From the NCBI RefSeq assembly GCF_002694385.1, contig NZ_NZMB01000016.1, positions 171,754 to 205,475 on the forward strand: a DNA stretch of 33,722 nt, given 5' to 3'. The position numbers and the translations under genes were made by a program. Under the pieces are notes generated by a model. It did not search any database, was not told where the DNA came from, and saw only the letters and a program-made list of their open reading frames with translations. This stretch comes from Sneathiella sp. (lineage in GTDB: Bacteria > Pseudomonadota > Alphaproteobacteria > Sneathiellales > Sneathiellaceae). Positions 9,503-16,459 of this stretch are shown here, one piece after another (position 1 is the first letter of the stretch; every line of letters starts with the position of its first letter).

Positions 9503-10219
9503 CTACACAACTTCCGTAAAACATCCCTCTTTTCTAAGCACGCGGGCAAAGGCGCCTTCTTCCTGAATGGAAAAAACAAGAATTGGAATACCATTTTCCC
9601 GAGCGAGAGAAATCGCCGCCGCATCCATAACCTTCAGATCCTTCGACAGCACATCAAGATGGCTGAGCGTCTGATAACGCGTCGCGTCCTGATGCGCGCG
9701 CGGATCCTTATCATAGACGCCGTCCACATTGGTGCCTTTAAGAAGCGCATCGCACTTCATTTCCGCTGCCCGCAGGGCCGCCGCCGTATCCGTCGTGAAA
9801 TAGGGATTGCCGGTTCCGGCAGCAAAGATTACGATCCGCCCCTTCTCCAGATGCCGTTCCGCCCGGCGACGGATGTAGGGCTCGCACACCGCGGACATGG
9901 GAATCGCGGACAGGACCCGGCTATGCATCCCGAGGGCTTCAATCGCATTTTGCAATGCCAGCGAGTTCATCACCGTCGCCAGCATGCCCATATAGTCAGC
10001 GCTGGAACGATCCATCCCCTTGGCGGAGCCGGAAACACCGCGAAATATATTGCCGCCGCCCACCACAACACAGACTTCCACCCCCATGGCATGGGCATCT
10101 CCGATATCCTTGGCTATCCGGGAAACCGTGTCGACATCAATACCATATTGCTGGCTTCCCAAAAGGGCTTCCCCCGAGCATTTGAGAAGAACCCTCTTGT
10201 AGCGAGGCTTATTCGACAT
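9503..10219 (-). CDS. pyrH: UMP kinase
   Basis: Hexameric kinase that phosphorylates UMP to UDP in pyrimidine synthesis; essential and allosterically controlled by GTP and UTP in characterised relatives. The 238-residue product has the amino-acid-kinase fold motifs [36 protein letters not shown] and DGVYDKDPR. The ATG at 10219 has GAGGAA centred about 8 nt upstream. An in-frame TTG at 10231 is less likely because that Shine-Dalgarno lies after it. It is the first gene of the pyrH-to-lpxA run, downstream of the tsf terminator. Confidence 0.97.
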   Translation of the reverse strand: MSNKPRYKRVLLKCSGEALLGSQQYGIDVDTVSRIAKDIGDAHAMGVEVCVVVGGGNIFRGVSGSAKGMDRSSADYMGMLATVMNSLALQNAIEALGMHSRVLSAIPMSAVCEPYIRRRAERHLEKGRIVIFAAGTGNPYFTTDTAAALRAAEMKCDALLKGTNVDGVYDKDPRAHQDATRYQTLSHLDVLSKDLKVMDAAAISLARENGIPILVFSIQEEGAFARVLRKEGCFTEVV

Positions 10220-10265
10220 GTTGTTCCTCAAAACAGATACATATGGTTAAGGGCGTCGGCATGAC

Positions 10266-10293
10266 AGCATACATAAAAAGTATGATTTGAAAA
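10266..10293 (-). promoter_or_regulatory. Possible promoter for pyrH
   Basis: On the minus strand TTTTCA (10288-10293) and TATGCT (10266-10271) are separated by 16 nt, a moderate match to the housekeeping consensus. It lies between the tsf terminator and pyrH, where a new promoter is needed if the terminator works. The match is weak, so this is a placement guess. Confidence 0.25.
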
Positions 10294-10309
10294 GCGGCGA
10301 TGCGGCACA

Positions 10310-10345
10310 TAAAAATATGGCGGCCCCGACCGGAGACCGCCATAT
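10310..10345 (-). terminator. Intrinsic terminator after tsf
   Basis: On the minus strand ATATGGCGG (10337-10345) pairs perfectly with CCGCCATAT (10315-10323) across a 13-nt loop, giving a 9-bp GC-rich-tipped stem followed at once by a T run. It begins 19 nt after the tsf stop codon, so it should end the rpsB-tsf transcript and separate it from pyrH. Confidence 0.82.
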
Positions 10346-10364
10346 CCATTCCGTGCTGGCAATG

Positions 10365-11288
10365 TTATTGGACCGCAGCCGCAACTTCCGCTGCAAAATC
10401 GCTTTCTTCTTTTTCGATCCCTTCGCCGACGGCGAAACGGGCCATGCCGCTGACAGTGATCGGCTTGCCGATTTCTTTAGCAACCGCTTCAATCGCCGCC
10501 TTGACGGTGTTTTCCCCGTCGATGACGAACGTCTGTTCCAGAAGGACAACATCCTTATAGAATTTGCTGAGACGGCCTTCGACCATCTTGCCGATGATTT
10601 CTTCGGGTTTGCCGGATTCGCGCGCCTGCTGCGAGAGAACCGCCCGTTCCCGATCAATGGCGGCCGGGTCGAGATCGGCAACGCTGATCGACTGCGGGCT
10701 GGTCGCGGCAATATGCATGGCAATCTGCTTGCCAAGGGTTGCCAGCTTGTCCGCATCGCCTTCGCTTTCCAGCGCGACGAGAATGCCGATCTTGCCGAGA
10801 CCTTCCGTCACCGAATTATGGACATAGGACGCGACAACACCCTTCGCAACGCTGAGCTTGACAGCCCGGCGCAGCGCCATATTCTCGCCGATCGTCGCGA
10901 TCGCGTCGGTCAGCTTCTGTTCAACCGTCGTGGAGCCACCGGGGAAAGGGCTTGCCTTGATCGCGTCAAGGTCGTCGCCTTTTTCAGCAGCGACGGCTGC
11001 AATGCCGCTCACCAGCTTCTGGAAATCCTCATTCCGGCCAACAAAGTCAGTTTCGGCATTTACCTCAACCACCGCGCCGGTCGTGCCGCTGGCAACAACC
11101 GCGACAAGGCCTTCGGCGGCCACGCGGCCGGATTTCTTCGCCGCTGTCGCCAGCCCCTTGGTACGGAGCCAGTCAACGGCCGCTTCCATATCACCGTTGG
11201 TCTCTGTCAGGGCCTTCTTACAATCCATCATACCGGCACCGCTGACGGTGCGCAGTTCTTTTACAAGTCCCGCTGTAATCGCAGTCAT
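10365..11288 (-). CDS. tsf: Translation elongation factor Ts
   Basis: Nucleotide exchange factor that regenerates EF-Tu-GTP. The 307-residue product has the N-terminal UBA-like domain with [19 protein letters not shown], and then the EF-Tu-contacting core including [11 protein letters not shown]. These are the family hallmark stretches and the length is normal. Start ATG at 11288 has GAGGA about 6 nt upstream. The gene follows rpsB by 78 nt, the usual pair, and is followed by an intrinsic terminator. Confidence 0.98.
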   Translation of the reverse strand: MTAITAGLVKELRTVSGAGMMDCKKALTETNGDMEAAVDWLRTKGLATAAKKSGRVAAEGLVAVVASGTTGAVVEVNAETDFVGRNEDFQKLVSGIAAVAAEKGDDLDAIKASPFPGGSTTVEQKLTDAIATIGENMALRRAVKLSVAKGVVASYVHNSVTEGLGKIGILVALESEGDADKLATLGKQIAMHIAATSPQSISVADLDPAAIDRERAVLSQQARESGKPEEIIGKMVEGRLSKFYKDVVLLEQTFVIDGENTVKAAIEAVAKEIGKPITVSGMARFAVGEGIEKEESDFAAEVAAAVQ

Positions 11289-11321
11289 AGCTTATCCTCA
11301 CATTTCATTTCTTAAACGGGA

Positions 11322-11357
11322 AAGCGCCCCGGCTTTCGCCTTTATATGGGGGCGCTT
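11322..11357 (-). promoter_or_regulatory. Hairpin between rpsB and tsf (possible attenuator)
   Basis: On the minus strand AAGCGCCCC (11349-11357) pairs perfectly with GGGGCGCTT (11322-11330), a 9-bp stem. The enclosed 18 nt contain a smaller GGC-GAAA-GCC hairpin. It begins about 10 nt after the rpsB stop. There is no good T run after it (TTCCCGTTT), so it is either a partial attenuator, an RNA stability element, or a structure that sets the ratio of S2 to EF-Ts. Confidence 0.45.
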
Positions 11358-11366
11358 CGCTCAGAT

Positions 11367-12194
11367 TTAAGACGCTGACGCGCCGGCGCCTTCACCCTCG
11401 GCGTCAGATGCGGCTTCCGGGGCCGCTTCGGCGCCCTCTTCTGCCGGCAGATCCTCTTCAAGGGACGGAGCCTCAGAGGCGCCAAGATCCGTTCCCTGGC
11501 TCGCCATTTCCATGGAGAGGCCGTCAATCACCGCCTGCTTGAACAGGTCGCAATAAAGGCTGATGGCACGGAGCGCATCATCATTGCCCGGCACCGGGAA
11601 GGCAATCCCATCAGGATCGGAGTTGCTGTCGAGGATGGCGACAACCGGAATGCCCAGCTTGTTCGCTTCCTGAACCGCCAGCTCTTCCTTATTGGTGTCG
11701 ATGACGACGATAATGTTCGGCAGACCGCCCATATCCTTGATGCCGCCCAGAGCCCGTTCCAGCTTGTCACGCTGACGGGTCATTTTAAGAACTTCCTTCT
11801 TCGTCAGCCCCGTATGTTCTCCGGAAAGCTGCTCTTCAAGTTTGCGGAGCTGTTTGATGGATTCGGAGACGGTCTTCCAGTTGGTCAGCATACCACCGAG
11901 CCAGCGATGGTTGACGTAGAACTGCGCGCACTGCTTGGCGCTTTCCGCCACGACATCGGAAGCCTGACGCTTCGTGCCGACGAAGAGAACGCGGCCGCCG
12001 CCAGCGACTGTATCACGCACAGCCTTCAGCGCCTGATGAAGCATCGGCACGGTCTGCTGCAGATCGAGAATGTGGATTTTGTTCCGTGCGCCGAAAATAT
12101 ATGGACCCATTTTCGGGTTCCAGCGACGGGACTGATGACCAAAGTGAACGCCTGCTTCAAGCAGTTGACGCATAGTAAAAGTCGGCAGAGTCAT
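11367..12194 (-). CDS. rpsB: 30S ribosomal protein S2
   Basis: Small-subunit ribosomal protein. The 275-residue product shows the S2 signatures [38 protein letters not shown]-like region, [14 protein letters not shown] and [14 protein letters not shown]. After the family core there is a tail of about 40 residues rich in Glu, Ala and Gly with almost no basic residues; such acidic tails occur in some alphaproteobacterial S2 proteins. The ATG at 12194 has a full AAAGGAG 9 nt upstream (12204-12210), which decides it over an upstream in-frame extension to 12260. It starts a new unit after dnaE. Confidence 0.97.
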   Translation of the reverse strand: MTLPTFTMRQLLEAGVHFGHQSRRWNPKMGPYIFGARNKIHILDLQQTVPMLHQALKAVRDTVAGGGRVLFVGTKRQASDVVAESAKQCAQFYVNHRWLGGMLTNWKTVSESIKQLRKLEEQLSGEHTGLTKKEVLKMTRQRDKLERALGGIKDMGGLPNIIVVIDTNKEELAVQEANKLGIPVVAILDSNSDPDGIAFPVPGNDDALRAISLYCDLFKQAVIDGLSMEMASQGTDLGASEAPSLEEDLPAEEGAEAAPEAASDAEGEGAGASAS

Positions 12195-12320
12195 TTCTGC
12201 AATCTCCTTTTCCGGTTGAACCTCCGCAGGCTGCGGTCCGCCGGACAATCCGCCGAACACCGGAAGGCAGGGACCAACTCAGCCACTGCCCAAAGCCCGC
12301 GTGTGAAATTTACAGTGCGG

Positions 12321-12349
12321 TTCATATGCCGCGCCGCGGCTTGTTGCAA
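12321..12349 (-). promoter_or_regulatory. Possible rpsB promoter
   Basis: Minus-strand TTGCAA (12344-12349) and TATGAA (12321-12326) are separated by exactly 17 nt. Each matches the sigma-70 consensus at four of six positions. Transcription would start near 12314, giving a leader of about 120 nt that contains short GC-rich inverted repeats (for example CCGCA-GCC-TGCGG) upstream of the rpsB Shine-Dalgarno. Confidence 0.35.
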
Positions 12350-12363
12350 GAGAAAAATGTCGA

Positions 12364-12385
12364 AATACGCAGATTTCAGCGTATT
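12364..12385 (-). repeat. Inverted repeat downstream of dnaE
   Basis: Minus-strand AATACGC (12379-12385) and GCGTATT (12364-12370) form a 7-bp hairpin with an 8-nt loop, about 37 nt after the dnaE stop. A T run (12354-12358) follows only after a 5-6 nt gap, so it is at best a weak terminator for dnaE. Confidence 0.4.
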
Positions 12386-12421
12386 GGCGGCCGTTGCCCC
12401 GTCAATTCTCTGTAATTTCCG

Positions 12422-15400
12422 CTAAATGTCATGAACATCAATGATACCCGGCGTCGATTTCAATGCCTGCCGCACTTCTGGGGTGATATTGACCTGGTCG
12501 GAAAGGTCAAATTCGATCTCCCTGCCCTCTGCCTCCAGATTGAGGACAAGTGCGACACGCCCCCGGCCATGCCCCCCCTGTTTCAGGATTGCCGCAATGT
12601 CACCGAGGGAGCGATCATCGCTCGCAAACAGGCGGACCCCGTCGGCAATATTGGCCGCAAGGCTTTCCAGCCGTTGCACGCTCTGTACCGTCAGGCGCGG
12701 CTGATCGCCATCCAGATTACCGGTTACACGCAATACAAGCGATTGCCCGACAACCAGCAGATCGCGATATTTATCCAGGGTTTCAGCGAACATGGTGACT
12801 TCAAATGCGCCACTGCTGTCCGAAAGCTGGACAAAGGCAAGCGGTTTTCCCTTTTTGGTGCGCAGCTCCCGCTTACCCATGACCGTTCCGGCCAGCAGAC
12901 CGGCGCTCTCGCTCACGCCAAGATTGGCAAGATAGCCTGCCGATGGCCTTACACCGGCCTTATCCAGCGTCTTATCCCAGGAATCAAGAGGATGGCCTGA
13001 CAGATAAAATCCGATGGCGTCAAATTCCTGTTTGAGTTGCTCCATCGCCGTCCAGCGGCTGACGGTGGGAAGCGCAGGGCGCGGCGCGGCGCCCTCTGCT
13101 CCTCCCCCAAACAGGTTAACCTGGCCGGAGCCGCGCTCCTCTTCCGCCTGCTGAGCATGCCGCAGCAGCGTCTCAATGGCGGCAAAGACTTGTGCACGAT
13201 GATCGAGAAGATCATCGAACGCACCGGCGCGAACCAGATTTTCGGCCTGTCGCTTATTCATATGCCGTGGGTTGAGGCGACCCGCAAAATCAAACAGATC
13301 GCTGTAAGGCCCCTTCTCTTCCCGTTCCCGCACAATGCCGGCCATAGCTTCCCGCCCGACATTCTTGATTGCCGAGAGGGCATAACGCACGGCGCCCTGA
13401 TCCCCCTCAAACTCCACGGAGAACTCCACCTCCGAATTATTCAGGCAGGGTGGAAGAACAGGGATTTTCATCCGCTCCAGATCCTGACGGAAGATATTCA
13501 GCTTGTCCGTATTGTTCATATCGAGACTCATGGACGCCGCCATGAATTCCACCGGATAGTTCGCCTTCAGCCAGGCCGTATGATAGGAGACGAGCGCATA
13601 GGCGGCGGCATGGGATTTGTTAAAACCGTAGTTTGCGAATTTCGCCACCAGTTCGAAGATATGCGTTGCATCCTTCTTCGCAATTCCCTTCTGCTTCGCC
13701 CCCTCCGCGAAGATGGCGCGTTGCTGATCCATCTCAGATTTGATTTTCTTGCCCATGGCCCGGCGCAGGAGATCAGCGTCTCCCAGGCTGTAACCCGCCA
13801 GCGTCCGGGCAATTTCCATCACCTGCTCCTGATAGATGATGACGCCGTAGGTTTCCTCCAGCACGGGTTTCAGCTTGGGATGCAGGTAATCCGGCTCCTC
13901 CTCCCCATGCTTGCGGCGGATGTAGGTCGGGATATTTTCCATCGGACCGGGGCGATACAGCGCCACGATAGCGATAATATCCTCGAAAGCGTCGGGGCGC
14001 ATTTTCCGAAGCATGTCCCGCATGCCCGAACTTTCAAGCTGGAAGATGCCGATGGTATCGCCGCTGGACAGAAGCTCAAACACGGCGGGGTCATCAAGGG
14101 GCACCTTGGCGTAGTCAACCTCGATGCCGCGGCGGGCCAGCAGCATTTTTGCCCGGTCCAGCACCGTCAGGGTCTTCAGGCCGAGAAAGTCAAACTTTAC
14201 CAGTCCCGCTGTCTCCGCATATTTCATGGAAAACTGCGTGACGGGCATATCAGAGCGCGGATCGCGGTAGAGCGGGACCAGTTCATCAAGCGGCCGATCG
14301 CCAATCACGACCCCCGCCGCATGGGTGGACGCGTGACGATATAACCCCTCAAGCTGCAGCGCGATCTCCAGCAAGCGGGCGACATCGGTATCATTGGCCC
14401 GCTCCTCGCGCAGGCGCGGCTCCATCTCCAGCGCCTGTTGCAAGGTGACGGGGTTGGCCGGGTTGGCGGGGATCATCTTGCTGATCCGATCCACCTGCCC
14501 ATAGGGCATCTGCAGCACGCGGCCCACATCGCGCACCGCCGCCTTGGCCTGCAATTTACCAAAGGTGATGATCTGCGCCACCTGGTCATGCCCGTATTTA
14601 TCCTGCACATAGCGGATGACGCGCTCACGCTTGTCCTGACAGAAGTCGATATCAAAGTCCGGCATGGAAACACGCTCGGGGTTCAAAAAGCGCTCAAACA
14701 GCAAGCCAAAACGGATGGGATCGAGATCGGTGATGGTCAGCGCCCAGGCCACCAGCGATCCAGCACCAGAACCACGGCCTGGTCCGACCGGAACGTTATG
14801 CTCCTTCGACCATTGGATGAAATCGGAAACGATCAGGAAATATCCCGGAAAACCCATCTGATTGATGACGCCGATCTCATACGTCAGCCGTTCGGTATAT
14901 TCCTGCCGCGCCGTCGCCTTCTCTTCCTCGCTCATGCCCGCATGCAGGACTTCTTCTGACAGCCGGACTTCAAGACCCTTTGTGGCCATGGCGGCCAGCG
15001 CGCCGGCCTCGTCCCGCCCCTCGGCCGACGAAAAGGCGGGCAGGATTGGATCACGCTGTTCCGCCGCTACCGCGCAGCGCTCTGCAATCACCAGTGTATT
15101 GTCGATGGCTTCCGGCAGATCAGAAAACAGCGCCACCATTTCCGCCTGTGTTTTGAAATAATGTTCCGGCGTACGCTTCGGCCGGTCCTGATCGCCGACA
15201 TATTTCCCCGCCGCAATACAGAGGAGCGCATCATGCGCCTCATACATATCGCGATTGGCAAAGAACACCTCGTTGGTCGCCACCAGCGGAATATCCAGAT
15301 CATAGGCCAGCTTCAAGAAGCCAGGCTCGGTCCGTTTTTCGAGAACAAGCCCATGACGCTGAATTTCCATATACAGACGATCCTGGAAAATCTCCCGCAG

Positions 15401-15937
15401 CATCCGGGTATATTTCTCCGCCGCCTCATATTGATCACCCGCTAAAAGGCGGCCAATCGGTCCTTCCGCCCCGCCGGTGAGGCAGATGACCCCTTCTGCG
15501 CAAGCGGCCAGCGAGGAGAGCGACACCTGCGCCGTTTCCCCCGCATCCGTCTTCAGGAATGCCTCTGATGTCAATTTCAGAAGGTTGCCATACCCCACCT
15601 CATTCTGCGCCAGCACAACAAGCGGGTCTGGCTCTGGACGGCGGCCACTGCGATCAACATCTTTCTCTCGCGATATGGCGATCTGACAACCGATGAGCGG
15701 CTGCACTCCCCCATCCATCAGGGCAAGGGAAAATTCCAGCGCCCCGAACATATTGTTGGTATCTGTGATCCCCGCCGCCGGCATCCGATCTGCCTGGCAG
15801 AGCTTCAGAATATCCTTTACCGATACCGCCCCTTCCGACAGAGAATAGGCGGAATGCACCCGCAGGTGAACGAAACGCGGACCTTGTTGCGGGTTCTTCA
15901 ACGGCGGATCTCCCATCAGTGATTTCAGCCGTCCCAC
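12422..15937 (-). CDS. dnaE: DNA polymerase III alpha subunit (replicative DnaE)
   Basis: Catalytic subunit of the replicative polymerase. The 1171-residue product has an N-terminal PHP domain (LRVHSAYSLSEG at 25-36 and ITDTNNMFGALEFS), the motif GPGRGSGAGSLVAW near 385-398, catalytic Asp residues in PDFDIDF (Asp427/429 region) and KFDFLGLKTL (Asp583), and an internal clamp-binding motif QVNLF at 939-943. An OB domain (about 1010-1080) follows. Length and the PHP opening fit DnaE1, not the mutagenic ImuC/DnaE2. The likely start is GTG at 15937, with GAGGAGG about 10 nt upstream; an ATG seven codons in lacks a site. A 35-codon gene with a LexA-type operator lies directly upstream. Confidence 0.97.
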   Translation of the reverse strand: MGRLKSLMGDPPLKNPQQGPRFVHLRVHSAYSLSEGAVSVKDILKLCQADRMPAAGITDTNNMFGALEFSLALMDGGVQPLIGCQIAISREKDVDRSGRRPEPDPLVVLAQNEVGYGNLLKLTSEAFLKTDAGETAQVSLSSLAACAEGVICLTGGAEGPIGRLLAGDQYEAAEKYTRMLREIFQDRLYMEIQRHGLVLEKRTEPGFLKLAYDLDIPLVATNEVFFANRDMYEAHDALLCIAAGKYVGDQDRPKRTPEHYFKTQAEMVALFSDLPEAIDNTLVIAERCAVAAEQRDPILPAFSSAEGRDEAGALAAMATKGLEVRLSEEVLHAGMSEEEKATARQEYTERLTYEIGVINQMGFPGYFLIVSDFIQWSKEHNVPVGPGRGSGAGSLVAWALTITDLDPIRFGLLFERFLNPERVSMPDFDIDFCQDKRERVIRYVQDKYGHDQVAQIITFGKLQAKAAVRDVGRVLQMPYGQVDRISKMIPANPANPVTLQQALEMEPRLREERANDTDVARLLEIALQLEGLYRHASTHAAGVVIGDRPLDELVPLYRDPRSDMPVTQFSMKYAETAGLVKFDFLGLKTLTVLDRAKMLLARRGIEVDYAKVPLDDPAVFELLSSGDTIGIFQLESSGMRDMLRKMRPDAFEDIIAIVALYRPGPMENIPTYIRRKHGEEEPDYLHPKLKPVLEETYGVIIYQEQVMEIARTLAGYSLGDADLLRRAMGKKIKSEMDQQRAIFAEGAKQKGIAKKDATHIFELVAKFANYGFNKSHAAAYALVSYHTAWLKANYPVEFMAASMSLDMNNTDKLNIFRQDLERMKIPVLPPCLNNSEVEFSVEFEGDQGAVRYALSAIKNVGREAMAGIVREREEKGPYSDLFDFAGRLNPRHMNKRQAENLVRAGAFDDLLDHRAQVFAAIETLLRHAQQAEEERGSGQVNLFGGGAEGAAPRPALPTVSRWTAMEQLKQEFDAIGFYLSGHPLDSWDKTLDKAGVRPSAGYLANLGVSESAGLLAGTVMGKRELRTKKGKPLAFVQLSDSSGAFEVTMFAETLDKYRDLLVVGQSLVLRVTGNLDGDQPRLTVQSVQRLESLAANIADGVRLFASDDRSLGDIAAILKQGGHGRGRVALVLNLEAEGREIEFDLSDQVNITPEVRQALKSTPGIIDVHDI

Positions 15938-15994
15938 TATTGCATGCCCTCCTCAAAAGGTCAGGTCTTGACAACCCCGCAAAGCTATTTTTCT

Positions 15995-16003
15995 TGTGGA
16001 TAA
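15995..16003 (-). promoter_or_regulatory. Perfect DnaA box upstream of dnaE
   Basis: The minus strand reads TTATCCACA, the exact consensus 9-mer for DnaA, about 58 nt upstream of the dnaE start and 47 nt after the stop of the 35-codon gene. Only one copy is evident, so this is not an origin; it could let DnaA-ATP modulate dnaE expression. A chance match in a window this size is not negligible. Confidence 0.45.
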
Positions 16004-16049
16004 CTCCCTTCTTTTACCAACACGTTCTTGCATGGCCCCAAAAGCAAGG

Positions 16050-16157
16050 TCAGCCTGCAAGGCCCGCGACAATATCCGCCCAGAACACCATCATCCCGAG
16101 CGCGCCTGCAAAGGCCGCGCATTCAAAACCGCTTTTAATAATCCGCTCGACATCCAT
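16050..16157 (-). CDS. Small hydrophobic peptide, 35 aa, with LexA-type operator (candidate SOS gene)
   Basis: A short reading frame of 35 codons, ATG at 16157 to TGA at 16050. It is preceded by AAAGGAG with 7 nt spacing, one of the best ribosome sites in the window. The product opens MDVERIIKSG and continues with a mostly hydrophobic stretch (about residues 11-35, FECAAFAGAL then GMMVFWADIVAGLAG) that could span the inner membrane once, with a short charged N-terminus. Upstream is a candidate promoter with perfect TTGACA and a perfect GTTC-N7-GTTC operator between -35 and -10. I know no homologue. By logic it resembles small SOS-induced membrane division inhibitors (Caulobacter SidA is 29 aa), but no sequence relation is claimed. 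It may also serve as a leader for dnaE, 112 nt downstream. Confidence 0.6.
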   Translation of the reverse strand: MDVERIIKSGFECAAFAGALGMMVFWADIVAGLAG

Positions 16158-16161
16158 ATCT

Positions 16162-16176
16162 GTTCTCCTTTTGTTT
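16162..16176 (-). promoter_or_regulatory. Imperfect second LexA-type site
   Basis: On the plus strand GTTC (16162-16165), 7 nt, then GTTT (16173-16176): one mismatch from GTTC-N7-GTTC. It covers the Shine-Dalgarno region of the 35-codon gene, 11 nt from the perfect site. It may be a second operator or only a by-product of the purine-rich ribosome site. Confidence 0.3.
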
Positions 16177-16182
16177 CTTTGG

Positions 16183-16211
16183 AGAATGTTCCTTTTTTGT
16201 TCTTTTGTCAA
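16183..16211 (-). promoter_or_regulatory. Candidate promoter of the 35-aa gene
   Basis: Minus-strand TTGACA (16206-16211) is a perfect -35 element. Seventeen nt further is CATTCT (16183-16188), a poor -10 with three of six matches. The predicted transcript would start about 20 nt before the ATG, just enough for the Shine-Dalgarno. The LexA-type operator lies in the spacer. Confidence 0.5.
16188..16202 (-). promoter_or_regulatory. LexA operator (GTTC-N7-GTTC)
   Basis: The plus strand reads GTTC (16188-16191), CTTTTTT, GTTC (16199-16202); the minus strand is GAAC-N7-GAAC. This direct repeat is the known LexA-binding motif of alphaproteobacteria. It occupies the space between the -35 and -10 elements of the 35-aa gene, the classical position for repression. 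About one such motif would be expected by chance in both strands of a window of this size, so the position is what supports it. Confidence 0.6.
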
Positions 16212-16459
16212 ATAAAATATTTATCCATTGCCCTGCTGGAAAGCCATACCGAAAAAAGATCATAACCAACTGCTTTAAAATGTTTTTATTGGCGTGCGCT
16301 TTCAAAATCCCTGCCCCAGAGCCCGGCAGCGGATCAGGAGGATGGCATCAACTGCGATAAGAAAAGTGCAAGGGAAGACGCTCATGCGCATTCCCCCAAC
16401 ACTCGAAAATAAATGATATTATTCAAAATCTTCAGTCAAAAAACGACGACCCCGCCCCG
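16212..16459. other. Intergenic stretch between the orphan gene and the LexA-controlled unit
   Basis: Together with 16158-16211 this is a gap of about 300 bases. Just after the orphan stop, the minus strand has GACG-GGGCGGGGT-CGTC followed by a T run, which might act as a weak terminator (4-bp stem). A 29-codon frame (ATG 16391 to TGA 16302) has no convincing ribosome site. Nothing else supportable was seen. Confidence 0.4.

Noticed and set aside
12195-12260. 22-codon N-terminal extension of rpsB
   Set aside because: It reads through the AAAGGAG site that serves the ATG at 12194.
15919-16265. Plus-strand reading frames of 89 and 98 codons across the dnaE upstream region
   Set aside because: They cross the LexA site, DnaA box and small gene in antisense, have no clear ribosome site, and the minus-strand signals are better.
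16302-16391. 29-codon minus-strand frame between the orphan and the LexA-controlled gene
   Set aside because: Hydrophobic in part, but only a weak G-rich stretch precedes it and no promoter is evident; such frames are common by chance.
16435-16459. Possible terminator after the orphan gene
   Set aside because: Only a 4-bp stem with a long G-rich loop before the T run; kept as a remark in the intergenic entry, not as a terminator.
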